Part shown: in pieces, positions 26,516 to 35,908 of the stretch
Position numbering within the stretch: the first letter of the stretch is position 1
Layout of the letters: the number at the start of each line of letters is the position of its first letter
Source of the DNA: Oxalobacter paeniformigenes
Lineage (GTDB): Bacteria; Pseudomonadota; Gammaproteobacteria; Burkholderiales; Burkholderiaceae_D
Assembly (NCBI RefSeq): GCF_027158465.1
Contig: NZ_JAMKYL010000006.1
Coordinates: forward strand, 36,214-100,213
Direction of reading: 5' to 3'
DNA: 64,000 bases
Position numbers and translations under genes: made by a program
The notes under the pieces: model-generated
Databases searched by the model: none
What the model saw: the letters and a program-made list of their open reading frames with translations, nothing else
What the model was told of the DNA's origin: nothing

Positions 26516-29008
26516 TCAGACATCGATATTACCTGCCAGCAAGGCGTGACTTTCGATGAACGCCCGTCTTGGTTCGACATTGTCTCCCATCAGGGTCGTG
26601 AAAATCTGGTCTGCAGCGATCGCATCCTCGATCTTGACCCGCAAAAGTCGGCGCATGCTCGGATCCATGGTGGTTTCCCAAAGCTGTTCCGGATTCATTT
26701 CTCCCAGACCTTTGTACCGCTGTTTGTTGACGCCTCGTTCAGCCTCGTTTCTCAGCCATTGCATGGCTTCATGAAAATTCTTGACAGCCTGCTGTTTCAT
26801 CCTGTCGCCTTCGCCACGGCGGATAAGGGCTCCGGATCCGATGAGATTGATAAATGACGTCGCGGTCTTTTCCAGAATACGGTAGTCGTTCCCGTAAACG
26901 AAATCGGTATCGAGTACGGTGACATGCGTGTTACCGTACAGGGTTTTTTTGACGACGAGAGAACAGACGTCATTGGCGTCTTTTTCGACAGAAACGGAAA
27001 CGGAAGGATTATTGATAGCCTTGCGCAGCTCTTCAGCCGATTTTTCGGCTTCTTCCGGTGTATTCAGACGCAATTTCGCCCCATTCATGATGGCAGCAAG
27101 GATATCCATGTCGATCAGCCTGGAGAGACGCTGGATGATGTTGTATGCGACGGTATGCTGCTCAGCCATGGTTTTGAGCTGTTCGCCGCTTATCGGTGTC
27201 GTATTGTCGTCCGGTATCAGGGATGCGCCTTGCAAGGCGATGGACATCATATGGTTGGCTTCTTCCAGATCGTCTTTCAGATAGCGTTCATCCTTGCCGT
27301 TCTTGATCTTGTACAGTGGCGGCTGGGCGATATATACATAACCTCTTTCGACAAGCTGGGGCATCTGCCGGTAAAAGAGTGTCAGCAGAAGGGTACGGAT
27401 ATGCGCGCCGTCCACATCGGCATCGGTCATGATGATGATACGGTGATAACGCAGTTTGTCGATGTTGAATTCATCCGGACCGATACTGGTTCCCAGTGTG
27501 GCGATCAGTGTTGTGATCTGCTCGGAGGAAAGCATTTTTTCGTATCGTGATTTTTCGACGTTCAATACCTTGCCACGCAAAGGAAGAATCGCCTGGAAGC
27601 GCCGGTCTCGTCCCTGTTTGGCCGAGCCACCGGCCGAATCACCTTCAACCAGATACAGTTCGCAAAGCGCCGGATCCTTTTCCTGACAATCTGCCAGTTT
27701 TGCCGACAATCCCAGACCGTCGAGCACGCCTTTGCGTCGGGTCAGTTCGCGTGCCTTTCGCGCTGCTTCACGTGCGCGTGCGGCTTCCACGATTTTGGAA
27801 CAAATGATTTTCGCGTCGTTAGGTTTTTCCTGAAGGAAATCTGTCAGGGTCTTGGTAATGATTTCCTCAACGGGACCTCTTACTTCGGATGAAACAAGTT
27901 TGTCCTTGGTCTGTGAACTGAATTTCGGTTCGGGTACCTTCACGGACAGGACACATGTCAGACCTTCACGCATATCGTCTCCGGTCACATCCACCTTGGC
28001 TTTTTTCGCCAGTTCGTTTTCCTCGATATAGCGGTTGATGACACGTGTCATGGCTGCACGAAGACCGGTCAAATGGGTGCCGCCATCACGTTGCGGAATA
28101 TTGTTGGTAAAGCAAAGTACCTGTTCATTGTACGAATCGTTCCATTGCATCGAAATATCGACGTAAATGGGGGTATTCAGTTCGGAAATCCGTTCGCCGG
28201 TTGCCTGGAAAATAGTCGGATGCAATACGCTTTTGCCGCGATTGATGTATTCCACGAAACCGCGCGTACCGCCTTCGTAGGCGAAGACTTCGTCTTTTCC
28301 GGTGCGCTGGTCTGTCAGGCGGATATGTACGCCGTTGTTCAGGAATGAAAGTTCCCGGATTCTTCGTGCCAGTACTTCGTACTGGAATTCGACAGTCGAA
28401 AAGATGGTGGCGTCCGGCCAGAACTGGACACGTGTTCCCTGTCGGTCGGATTTGCCGACGACCTTGATAGGAGAACATTCGATGCCATTGATGATTTCTG
28501 TCGTTGAATTCTGGGGATGTCCATGGCTGAAATCCATGTAATGTTCCTTGCCGTCGCGCCAGATCGTCAGTTTCAATGTCGTGGACAAGGCATTGACGCA
28601 GGAAACGCCGACACCATGCAGACCTCCGGATACCTTGTAGGAATTCTGGTCGAATTTGCCGCCGGCATGCAATTCGGTCATGACGATTTCGGCTGCACTG
28701 CGCTTCGGCGTGTTCTTGTCGTCGAATTTGATGCCTGTCGGAACGCCACGGCCGTTATCGACGACAGAAACGGAATTGTCGGTATGCAACGTGACATGGA
28801 TTTCGGTACAGTACCCGGCCAGCGCTTCGTCGATGGAATTGTCCAGAACCTCGAAAACGAGATGATGTAGCCCCGTACCGTCCGAGGTATCGCCTATGTA
28901 CATGCCAGGGCGTTTTCTGACCGCTTCGAGTCCTTCCAGTATCTGGATGGAAGATTCGCCATAGGCATTTTCATGTTGCTGAGCATCGTTTTGTGTATTT
29001 TTCGACAT
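26516..29008 (-). CDS. gyrB: DNA gyrase subunit B
   Basis: ATPase subunit of gyrase, 830 residues. The GHKL ATP-binding domain shows DNSIDEALAG, DNGRGVPTG and GGLHGVGVSCVNALS. The TOPRIM domain shows EGDSAGGSAKQGRDR and the metal-binding DADVDGAHIRTLLLT. ATG at 29006-29008 (MSKNTQNDAQQHEN) has AAGGA upstream; 28 further codons upstream are open but not family-like. It is the last of dnaA-dnaN-gyrB, all leftward. Confidence 0.97.
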   Translation of the reverse strand: MSKNTQNDAQQHENAYGESSIQILEGLEAVRKRPGMYIGDTSDGTGLHHLVFEVLDNSIDEALAGYCTEIHVTLHTDNSVSVVDNGRGVPTGIKFDDKNTPKRSAAEIVMTELHAGGKFDQNSYKVSGGLHGVGVSCVNALSTTLKLTIWRDGKEHYMDFSHGHPQNSTTEIINGIECSPIKVVGKSDRQGTRVQFWPDATIFSTVEFQYEVLARRIRELSFLNNGVHIRLTDQRTGKDEVFAYEGGTRGFVEYINRGKSVLHPTIFQATGERISELNTPIYVDISMQWNDSYNEQVLCFTNNIPQRDGGTHLTGLRAAMTRVINRYIEENELAKKAKVDVTGDDMREGLTCVLSVKVPEPKFSSQTKDKLVSSEVRGPVEEIITKTLTDFLQEKPNDAKIICSKIVEAARAREAARKARELTRRKGVLDGLGLSAKLADCQEKDPALCELYLVEGDSAGGSAKQGRDRRFQAILPLRGKVLNVEKSRYEKMLSSEQITTLIATLGTSIGPDEFNIDKLRYHRIIIMTDADVDGAHIRTLLLTLFYRQMPQLVERGYVYIAQPPLYKIKNGKDERYLKDDLEEANHMMSIALQGASLIPDDNTTPISGEQLKTMAEQHTVAYNIIQRLSRLIDMDILAAIMNGAKLRLNTPEEAEKSAEELRKAINNPSVSVSVEKDANDVCSLVVKKTLYGNTHVTVLDTDFVYGNDYRILEKTATSFINLIGSGALIRRGEGDRMKQQAVKNFHEAMQWLRNEAERGVNKQRYKGLGEMNPEQLWETTMDPSMRRLLRVKIEDAIAADQIFTTLMGDNVEPRRAFIESHALLAGNIDV

Positions 29009-29076
29009 GGAACGGTTTTCCTTAAAACACCGGGAGGCGTGTTGCCCGGATATGGGCGACACAAAGTGGGTTGCGT

Positions 29077-29108
29077 CCTGATTTGCCGGCAAAATCCGGC
29101 AAATCAGG
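29077..29108 (-). other. strong stem-loop between dnaN and gyrB
   Basis: CCTGATTTGCCGG (29077-29089) is the exact reverse complement of CCGGCAAATCAGG (29096-29108), with a six-base loop. In the leftward transcript it falls eleven bases after the dnaN stop and 68 bases before gyrB. No U-run follows, so it is more likely a processing, stability or attenuation structure than a full terminator. Confidence 0.6.
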
Positions 29109-29119
29109 TTACGGTATGG

Positions 29120-30226
29120 TTAAATACGCATCGGCATAACGACATATTTGAAGTCGGTATTGTCCGGAATGGAAACAAGGGCCGACGAATTGGCATCGCC
29201 CAGTTCGATACCGATTTCATCGTTTTTCAGGTTCCCCAGTACATCAAGCAGATAGGTGACGTTGAAACCGATGTCGATATTGTCGCCGGTATAGTCGAGT
29301 TCGATTTCCTCGACGGCTTCTTCCTGATCGGCGTTTGTCGAACTGATCTTGATGCTTCCGGGTGCCAGAATGCAGCGGATTCCCTTGAATTTGTCGCTCG
29401 TCATGATGGCGGCTCGTTGCAAGGCTTTTTGCAATTGTTCACGCGAAACGGTGAAGCGGTTTTTGTATCCCTTCGGAATGACGCGTGTATAGTCGGGGAA
29501 CTTGCCTTCGACCAGTTTGGAAATCAGTTCGACATCACCGAAAACGAAACGGACTTGTGCACCTGAAAAATCGATTCTGACCGGATCTTCGGAATCCTCA
29601 AGCAAGCGTTGCAGTTCGAGAATGGTTTTCCGGGGGATGATGACATCGTTTTTCGGGAATGTCTGATCGGTTGCCATCTGGCAGAAAGCCAGCCGGTGGC
29701 CATCGGTGGCGACAGCCTTGATGGTGTTGCCGTCCACTTGCAGGAGCAAACCGTTCAGATAGTAACGGATATCTTGCTGGGCCATGGCGAAATAAACCAT
29801 GCCCAGAAGATTTTTCAGGGCTTTTTGCGGCAACGTGACGGAAGTTTCATATTCGATCGGTTGAGAAACCGTCGGAAAATCGTCTGCAGGCAATGTTTGC
29901 AGGGAGAAACGGGATTTTCCCGAAGATACGACGAGACGTTTGTCGTTGAGCGATATGACAATGTCGGAAGAATCGGGCAGTGCACGCAAAATGTCGAGGA
30001 GCTTGCGTGCCGCGACAGTCGTCGTCGCATCTTCGCCAGGTGCGCCGATATCGGCATGGGTCACGATCTGGATTTCCGTATCGGTCGAAAGAAACGAAAC
30101 GGCGTCACCTTCCTTGCGTATCAGAATATTGGCCAGAATCGGCAAGGTGTGCCTGCGTTCCACAATACCGCTGACAGTCTGCAAGGGGCGAAGAAGATTG
30201 TCTCTGCCGGTTTTTACCAGTTGCAT
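29120..30226 (-). CDS. dnaN: DNA polymerase III beta subunit (sliding clamp)
   Basis: Ring-shaped processivity clamp of the replicative polymerase. The 368-residue protein has the three-fold repeated clamp domain. It begins MQLVKTGRDNLLRPLQTVSGI and ends with the typical KYVVMPMRI. AAGGA lies six bases before the ATG at 30224-30226. It follows dnaA in the usual order. Confidence 0.97.
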   Translation of the reverse strand: MQLVKTGRDNLLRPLQTVSGIVERRHTLPILANILIRKEGDAVSFLSTDTEIQIVTHADIGAPGEDATTTVAARKLLDILRALPDSSDIVISLNDKRLVVSSGKSRFSLQTLPADDFPTVSQPIEYETSVTLPQKALKNLLGMVYFAMAQQDIRYYLNGLLLQVDGNTIKAVATDGHRLAFCQMATDQTFPKNDVIIPRKTILELQRLLEDSEDPVRIDFSGAQVRFVFGDVELISKLVEGKFPDYTRVIPKGYKNRFTVSREQLQKALQRAAIMTSDKFKGIRCILAPGSIKISSTNADQEEAVEEIELDYTGDNIDIGFNVTYLLDVLGNLKNDEIGIELGDANSSALVSIPDNTDFKYVVMPMRI

Positions 30227-30278
30227 ATGCTTTTCCTTGAAAAATGGTTACATGGATTCCGGATGATTCAATGGTGGG

Positions 30279-31661
30279 TCAACCTTTCAGCGTTTGTTCC
30301 AGCACGTGCAATTCGTGATTGCATTCGGGATTTTTCTGTCTGTCCTGGGCGATTTTGCGAACGGCATGCAAAACCGTTGTATGATCGCGTCCGCCGAACA
30401 GCTCGCCGATTTCCGGAAGGCTCTTTTGCGTGAGTTCCTTTGTCAGGTACATGGCGATCTGGCGCGGTCTGGCGATATTGGCGGGACGTCTTTTGGAATA
30501 CATGTCCGCCACCTTGATGCGGAAGAAGTCGGCTACCGTTTTCTGGATGTTTTCCACCGAAATCTGCCGGTTCTGGACAGAAAGCAGATCTTTCAGGGCT
30601 TCTTTTGTCAGTTCAATCGTGATATCGCGGCCATGGAAGCGGGAGTAAGCGAGGATCTTGCGCAAGGCGCCTTCCAGTTCGCGTACGTTGGAGCGCAAAT
30701 GCTTCGCGACGAAAAAGGCCACATCATCCGAAAGCCGGATACCCTCCTGTCCGGCTTTTTTGATGAGAATGGCTACTCGCATCTCAAGTTCCGGTGGTTC
30801 GATCGCGACGGTCAGACCGGAATCAAACCGGGATGTCAACCGGTCATCCATGCCGGAAATTTCTTTCGGGTAGGTATCGCTGGTGATGATGATCTGTTTT
30901 TTCGCGGCGATCAGTGCCTCGAAAGCATAAAAGAATTCTTCCTGTGTCCGGCTCTTTCCGGAAAAAAACTGGATATCGTCTATCAGCAGCATATCCAGTG
31001 AATGATAGTATCGCTTGAAATCGTCGAAGCCCTTGCGCTGGTAAGCGGTGACGACGTCGCGGACATATTGTTCGGCATGGATATAGCGGATCCGTGCCGA
31101 AGGCATGTCGTGCAAAACCTGATTGCCGATAGCATGAATCAGATGGGTTTTCCCGAGTCCGACGCCGCCGAAGAGATAAAGCGGATTGTAGGAAACGCCG
31201 GGATTGTTGGCGACCTGTATTGCAGCCGCCCTGGCAAGCTGGTTGGCCTTGCCGGTGACGAAACTGTCGAACGTCATGTCGGCATTGATCCGGCTCTGTT
31301 CCCGAACCGGTGTTTCTGCCATCTGCAATTTGTGTTCAGTTTCCGATTGGAGACCTCCGGCTGCCTGTACAGGCGCTTTTCGCGCAGGGGATGGAGCCTG
31401 TGCGGGAGATGTCGTGCGGGAACGGGGATTCAGGATGAACTGGACTTCTACGGAAGCATCCAGGAACTGGGATGCCAGTGCGGTGATTCTGTCGGCATAC
31501 TGGGTTTTGACCCAGTCCAGCTTGAAACGATTGGGAGCTGCTATACGCAAGATATTGCCGTCGTATTCTATCGGAACGAGCGGTTTGATCCATGCACTGT
31601 ATTGCTGGGGTGTCAATTCCAGTTCCAGTTGCGCCAGACAGTTCTGCCAGAAGTTTTCCAT
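30279..31661 (-). CDS. dnaA: chromosomal replication initiator DnaA
   Basis: AAA+ initiator of 460 residues. The N-terminal domain I begins MENFWQNCLAQLELELTPQQ, and a Pro/Ala-rich domain II linker follows at about 100-120. Domain III has Walker A GGVGLGKTHLIHAIGN and Walker B LLIDDIQF. Domain IV has the DnaA-box reader GGRDHTTVLHAVRKI. No clear ribosome binding site precedes the ATG. A perfect DnaA box lies 145 bases upstream, consistent with autoregulation. The gene is transcribed towards the candidate oriC at 18.7-18.9 kb. Confidence 0.97.
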   Translation of the reverse strand: MENFWQNCLAQLELELTPQQYSAWIKPLVPIEYDGNILRIAAPNRFKLDWVKTQYADRITALASQFLDASVEVQFILNPRSRTTSPAQAPSPARKAPVQAAGGLQSETEHKLQMAETPVREQSRINADMTFDSFVTGKANQLARAAAIQVANNPGVSYNPLYLFGGVGLGKTHLIHAIGNQVLHDMPSARIRYIHAEQYVRDVVTAYQRKGFDDFKRYYHSLDMLLIDDIQFFSGKSRTQEEFFYAFEALIAAKKQIIITSDTYPKEISGMDDRLTSRFDSGLTVAIEPPELEMRVAILIKKAGQEGIRLSDDVAFFVAKHLRSNVRELEGALRKILAYSRFHGRDITIELTKEALKDLLSVQNRQISVENIQKTVADFFRIKVADMYSKRRPANIARPRQIAMYLTKELTQKSLPEIGELFGGRDHTTVLHAVRKIAQDRQKNPECNHELHVLEQTLKG

Positions 31662-31805
31662 ATTGCTATAAATAAAACCTTGCCGATCACTGGTTGCCGA
31701 CAGTGACGCCTAAAACAAACGAGTAGATAATGATATGATCTGAAGAAGTCCGAAGAAGCGGATAAAGTTCCTTGCGAAGGTCTATTTTACCTTGAATCAG
31801 TCGAG

Positions 31806-31814
31806 TTATCCACA
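31806..31814. promoter_or_regulatory. DnaA box in the dnaA-rpmH spacer
   Basis: Perfect TTATCCACA. A second near match, TGTGGTTAA (31927-31935), is on the other strand. The 358-base spacer between dnaA and rpmH (31662-32019) is much less AT-rich than the region before mnmG, so I read this as a control site for dnaA rather than as the origin. That reading is inference. Confidence 0.7.
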
Positions 31815-31863
31815 GGATATGTCTGAATTTTGGCCGATTTCGGTGAACCAATACAGTTTCATA

Positions 31864-31893
31864 TTGACAGAATAGGGCAAACTACGGTCTAAT
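31864..31893 (+). promoter_or_regulatory. sigma70-type promoter for rpmH-rnpA-yidD-yidC
   Basis: TTGACA (31864-31869), an 18-base spacer, then TCTAAT (31888-31893). Both hexamers are near consensus, and the predicted start near 31900 gives a leader of about 120 bases before rpmH. Confidence 0.65.
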
Positions 31894-32019
31894 CATTGAT
31901 TCTTTGCGCATAACTTGATGTTTTGTTGTGGTTAATGCGGTTGCCAGACCGGCTGGCCAGCCTGACCATGGCGGAAAAACATCATATTCTGAAATTTTTT
32001 GCTGATTAGCGAGACCATC

Positions 32020-32154
32020 ATGAAACGTACTTATCAACCTTCAGTCGTGCGTCGTAAACGCACCCACGGTTTCCGTGCCCGCATGGCAACCAAGAATGGC
32101 CGTGCAGTCCTGAATGCACGTCGTGCAAAAGGCCGCAAGCGCCTGACGGTGTAA
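32020..32154 (+). CDS. rpmH: 50S ribosomal protein L34
   Basis: Very basic 44-residue ribosomal protein, beginning MKRTYQPSVVRRKRTHGFR and ending KGRKRLTV, which is the universal L34 pattern. It starts the conserved rpmH-rnpA-yidD-yidC operon and is divergent from dnaA, as in most bacteria. Confidence 0.98.
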   Translation: MKRTYQPSVVRRKRTHGFRARMATKNGRAVLNARRAKGRKRLTV

Positions 32155-32179
32155 ACCGGCATGACATCAAGCTGATTGT

Positions 32180-32554
32180 GTGAATACAGGATTTTCTTCC
32201 GATCGGCGCATCAACAAAACGGATGATTTTTCATCCGTTTTTCGTATGCGGCCGTATGCACGGACCGAACATTTTGTGTTTTATGCACGTGCCAACGAGC
32301 TGGGGTATGCCCGTTTGGGGATTGTCGTCGCCAAGCGTTTTGCACCGCGTGCGGTGACGCGCAATACGGTCAGAAGAATATGTCGTGAAGTGTTTCGTCG
32401 TATGCGGCTGCCGGCAAGGGATTGCATCATCCGCATGACTTCTCCGGTCAATACGCGAAACGGTCCGGCGACAGGTACCGGATTGAAGCGCATGCTTCAC
32501 GAGGAACTGGGCCGCCTGATGACTTCGCACGGAACCAATCCGAAAAAACGATGA
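32180..32554 (+). CDS. rnpA: ribonuclease P protein component
   Basis: Protein subunit of RNase P, which matures the 5' ends of tRNAs. The 124-residue basic protein has the RNA-binding signature RNTVRRICREVFR and an N-terminal INKTDDFSSVFR. It uses a GTG start at 32180, 25 bases after rpmH. Its stop codon overlaps the start of yidD (ATGA). Confidence 0.94.
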   Translation: MNTGFSSDRRINKTDDFSSVFRMRPYARTEHFVFYARANELGYARLGIVVAKRFAPRAVTRNTVRRICREVFRRMRLPARDCIIRMTSPVNTRNGPATGTGLKRMLHEELGRLMTSHGTNPKKR

Positions 32555-32829
32555 TGAAAAAATCTCCTTTAGAATGGTTGTTGATCGTTTTAATCCGGGG
32601 ATATCAGTTGTGTATCAGCCCGTATCTGGGGCAAAATTGTCGTTTCTATCCGACCTGTTCGCAGTACGCACTGAAAGCGATTTCCGTGCATGGCTGTTTG
32701 AAGGGAAGCCTGCTGACGTTGATACGTTTATGCAAGTGCCATCCTTTTCATCCAGGCGGTTTCGATCCGGTACCCGAAAAAAAATCCGGTTGTGGCGCGC
32801 CGTCCGGGGGTGACGGCAAAAACATTTGA
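32551..32829 (+). CDS. yidD: membrane protein insertion efficiency factor YidD
   Basis: Small protein of 92 residues that assists YidC-dependent membrane insertion. The family core is intact: RGYQLCISPYLGQNCRFYPT followed by CSQYALKAISVHGC and CHPFHPGGFDPVP, with its conserved cysteines. ATG at 32551 overlaps the rnpA stop by four bases. The start can also be the adjacent ATG at 32554. Confidence 0.95.
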   Translation: MMKKSPLEWLLIVLIRGYQLCISPYLGQNCRFYPTCSQYALKAISVHGCLKGSLLTLIRLCKCHPFHPGGFDPVPEKKSGCGAPSGGDGKNI

Positions 32830-32839
32830 AAAGTAGATT

Positions 32840-34516
32840 ATGGACACCAAAAAACGTACTACGTTATTGCTGATTCTGGCGATAGCGCTGTTTATGCTTT
32901 GGGATAACTGGCAAGTGTATCGTGGCGGCACGTCTATGATTTTCCAGCACGAAGCCAAAAAAACCGATTCGAATGCCGGCTTGCCTGAAGTGCCGATAGA
33001 AACAGCCGTGCCCGCTGAAAACGAAACGGCCACACCGGTAGCCGCTGCTGCCGAAACCGCAAAAACCGTACAGGAAAAACAAGCGGAGCTGGTTACCATC
33101 ACGACAGATGTCCTGAAAGCCAGAGTGACGTCGGATGGCGGTGTATTCCAGTATCTGGAACTGCTGCATTATCCGGATACGGTCGATCCCGAAAAGGATA
33201 TGGTGCTCTTCGATATGGCGCCTCCGCGGGTTTATCTGGCACAGACGGGGTTGACCGGGGGCGCTTATCCCAATCATGCCACGCGGTTTACGATCCGGCC
33301 CGGAAAACGCTCGCTTGCCGAAGGGGAAAACGAGCTCAAACTGGTCATGGATGCGGAACAGAACGGTGTTCGTCTGACCAAGACATACACGTTCAAACGT
33401 GGCAGTTATATTGTGGATATCGACCAGAAGGTCACGAATCTGGGTAGCGAACCGATCGATGCTTCCCTGTATTTCCAGTTGCTCAGGGACAGCAGCAAAC
33501 CGGAAGGCCAGTCGCGGTTCATCAGTACATTTACCGGACCGGCGGTTTATACCGAGGAAGACAAATTCCAGAAACTCAAGTTTGACGATATTACCGAAAC
33601 CCGGGGCGCAAGCCATGCTACCGACACCGATAATGGCTGGATCGCCATGGTGCAGCATTACTTCGTTTCGGCCTTTATTCCGGGCGACCAGGTCAAGCGC
33701 GAAAACTATACCAAGAAGGTCGGTGAGGATCTGTATGCGATCGGTACGGTCGTCCCGCTGGGCATGCTCGCACCGAAGGCTTCCGCAAGCAATGATACAC
33801 GGCTTTATGTCGGTCCCCAGGAATCGGTCATTCTGGAACAGACTGCGCCCGGACTGGAACTGGTCAAGGACTATGGCTGGCTGACCATCATCGCCAAACC
33901 GATTTTCTGGCTCATGACCCATATTCACAAGGAAGTGGGCAACTGGGGTTGGACGATTATTTTGCTCACTTGTCTGATCAAGCTCATTTTCCTGCCGCTT
34001 TCCGCAGCAAGCTACAAGAGCATGGCCAGAATGAAGCAATTCACGCCGAGAATCCAGCAATTGCGTGAAAGATACAAGGATGACAAACAGCGCATGAATC
34101 AGGAACTGATGGCCTTGTACAAGGCGGAAAAGATCAATCCGCTGGGGGGATGTCTGCCGGTCGTCGTCCAGATTCCTGTCTTCATCTCGCTGTACTGGGT
34201 ACTGCTGGCCAGTGTCGAGATCAGAAATGCGCCTTGGCTTGGCTGGATCCAGAATCTGGCCGCGCCGGATCCGTATTTCATTTTGCCGGTGGTCATGGCC
34301 GGTTCCATGTTCCTCATGCAGAAAATGAGCCCGCCGCCACCGGATCCGTTGCAGGCGAAACTGATGATGTTCCTGCCGATCGTTTTCTCGATCACGTTCT
34401 TCTTTTTCCCGTCGGGTCTGGTGTTGTACTGGCTGGTCAACAACCTGTTGTCGATAGCACAGCAGTACTGGATCAATAAACGGTATGGAAAGGCGCCGAC
34501 CAAGAAAGCGGCCTGA
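32840..34516 (+). CDS. yidC: membrane protein insertase YidC
   Basis: Inner-membrane insertase for small membrane proteins, 558 residues. An N-terminal anchor (TTLLLILAIALFMLWDNWQVY) is followed by a large periplasmic beta domain to about residue 335. Five C-terminal membrane segments carry the functional core, including WGWTIILLTCLIKLIFLPLS, LGGCLPVVVQIPVFISLYW and LVLYWLVNNLLSIAQQYWI. In related genomes mnmE follows; here a terminator and a HAD gene follow. Confidence 0.97.
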   Translation: MDTKKRTTLLLILAIALFMLWDNWQVYRGGTSMIFQHEAKKTDSNAGLPEVPIETAVPAENETATPVAAAAETAKTVQEKQAELVTITTDVLKARVTSDGGVFQYLELLHYPDTVDPEKDMVLFDMAPPRVYLAQTGLTGGAYPNHATRFTIRPGKRSLAEGENELKLVMDAEQNGVRLTKTYTFKRGSYIVDIDQKVTNLGSEPIDASLYFQLLRDSSKPEGQSRFISTFTGPAVYTEEDKFQKLKFDDITETRGASHATDTDNGWIAMVQHYFVSAFIPGDQVKRENYTKKVGEDLYAIGTVVPLGMLAPKASASNDTRLYVGPQESVILEQTAPGLELVKDYGWLTIIAKPIFWLMTHIHKEVGNWGWTIILLTCLIKLIFLPLSAASYKSMARMKQFTPRIQQLRERYKDDKQRMNQELMALYKAEKINPLGGCLPVVVQIPVFISLYWVLLASVEIRNAPWLGWIQNLAAPDPYFILPVVMAGSMFLMQKMSPPPPDPLQAKLMMFLPIVFSITFFFFPSGLVLYWLVNNLLSIAQQYWINKRYGKAPTKKAA

Positions 34517-34533
34517 TTTCCGGAATTTCCCCG

Positions 34534-34561
34534 AAAAGCCCGTGCATGCATGGGCTTTTTT
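34534..34561 (+). terminator. terminator after yidC
   Basis: AAAAGCCCGTGCA paired with TGCATGGGCTTTT (one G-T pair), followed by more T. It closes the rpmH-yidC operon before the HAD gene. Confidence 0.75.
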
Positions 34562-34591
34562 ATGTGCAAGAACGACTTCAATGGACGAGGC

Positions 34592-35311
34592 ATGATCTGG
34601 CTGTTCGATCTGGACAATACCTTGCATAATGCGTCGCACGCCATTTTTCCGAAAATCAGTGCGAACATGAATGCGTATCTGAGGGGGCATGTAACGAATG
34701 CCGACGGTTCAGTACTGTCCGACATACAGGCCAATGCCTTGCGTGTCGAATACTGGAAACGTTTCGGCGCGACTTTGCTGGGTATCAGTCGGGTTCTGGA
34801 TCGCAGGGCAAAGGATTTTCTGGAAGCGGCACACCGGTTCGATGATCTGTCAGCACTGGTCGATGCTGAAAGGGGCTTGCAGGTCCTTTTGCGGAAATTG
34901 CCAGGTAAAAAGGTGTTGCTGACAAACTCGGCGTACCGTTATTCGCAAGCGATTCTGAAACAGTTGAAATTGCATCACTGTTTTTCTGGACATATCGCTA
35001 TCGAGCGGATGCGTGTATTCGGACGTATCAGCCCAAAGCCGTCTGCAAGGTTTTTCAGGAAGTTGTTTGCCATGCTCAAAGTCCGGTCAGACGACTGTGT
35101 GTTGGTCGATGACAACATCCATATTCTGAAAGTGGCCAAAACGGCAGGAATGCAAACGGTACTGGTAACGAGATACCTGAATACCGATCATTATTCTGAA
35201 CATGCGTATCCGCGTCCTTCCAGAAAAAAACAGATCGCCCGGCCGGTATATGTGGATATGAAAATACCATCGGTCCGGAACCTGATGCATTATGTAGGGC
35301 GTTTTCGTTAA
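34592..35311 (+). CDS. HAD-family hydrolase, pyrimidine 5'-nucleotidase type
   Basis: Phosphatase of the haloacid dehalogenase superfamily, 239 residues. The nucleophile motif is in IWLFDLDNTLHNAS near the start, motif II in VLLTNSAYRY, and the acidic motif in DDCVLVDDNIHILKVAKTAG. The N-terminal layout with DNTLHNASH resembles the SDT1-like pyrimidine 5'-nucleotidases. ATG at 34592 with GAGG upstream is preferred; an earlier ATG (34562) sits in the yidC terminator. It is ten bases before slmA. Confidence 0.85.
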   Translation: MIWLFDLDNTLHNASHAIFPKISANMNAYLRGHVTNADGSVLSDIQANALRVEYWKRFGATLLGISRVLDRRAKDFLEAAHRFDDLSALVDAERGLQVLLRKLPGKKVLLTNSAYRYSQAILKQLKLHHCFSGHIAIERMRVFGRISPKPSARFFRKLFAMLKVRSDDCVLVDDNIHILKVAKTAGMQTVLVTRYLNTDHYSEHAYPRPSRKKQIARPVYVDMKIPSVRNLMHYVGRFR

Positions 35312-35320
35312 TTTTTATAG

Positions 35321-35908
35321 ATGTCGTCAATTATGGGTACAACCAAATCCGGAGAAAGAAAACTGCAAATACTACAGGCACTGGCTCAGATGCTTGAACA
35401 ACCGCGTGGAGAAAAAATAACGACGGCTGCGCTGGCACGGCATCTTTCCATTTCCGAAGCCGCCCTGTACCGGCATTTCGCAAGCAAGGCACAGATGTTC
35501 GAGGGATTGATCGAGTTTATCGAATCGAGTGTGTTCGGCGTCATCAACCAGATTTGCGAAAAGGAAGAAAACGGACTGTTGCAGACACAGTCTGTTTCCA
35601 TGCTGTTGCTGAATTTTGCAGAACGCAATCCGGGTATGACGCGCGTAATGATCGGCGATGCACTGGTCAATGAAGATGGCAGGCTGCAGCTGCGTATGAA
35701 CCAGTTTTTCGACAGGGTGGAGTTGACGTTGCGGCAATGTTTGCGTTTGGCGGCGACGCAAGGACAGTGCAGGGAGGATATGGCACAGCTCAAAAGCAAC
35801 CTGATCATGAGTTATGTCATCGGCAAATTGTTCCGGTTTGTCAAAACGCAATTCAAGGAAAAACCGACGGATGGCATGCAGGCCCAGATCAATTATATTC
35901 TGGCATGA
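35321..35908 (+). CDS. slmA: nucleoid occlusion factor SlmA
   Basis: TetR-type DNA-binding protein that blocks FtsZ ring assembly over the nucleoid. In the 195-residue protein the N-terminal helix-turn-helix is seen in TTAALARHLSISEAALYRHF, followed by the SlmA-like SKAQMFEGLIEFIESSVFG. ATG at 35321 or 35333. It lies in a cell-division neighbourhood with zapD. Confidence 0.9.
   Translation: MSSIMGTTKSGERKLQILQALAQMLEQPRGEKITTAALARHLSISEAALYRHFASKAQMFEGLIEFIESSVFGVINQICEKEENGLLQTQSVSMLLLNFAERNPGMTRVMIGDALVNEDGRLQLRMNQFFDRVELTLRQCLRLAATQGQCREDMAQLKSNLIMSYVIGKLFRFVKTQFKEKPTDGMQAQINYILA

Noticed and set aside
31662..32019. The dnaA-rpmH spacer as the replication origin
   Set aside because: It has only one perfect DnaA box and moderate AT content, and hand-counted G excess on the + strand already holds to the left of it (in dnaA). 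It remains the main alternative to the mnmG-proximal site.
32864..34690. A 608-codon open frame on the minus strand opposite yidC
   Set aside because: It mirrors yidC codon structure, is rich in His/Arg/Gln/Asp as antisense frames are, and has no domain or start signal. yidC on the plus strand is certain.
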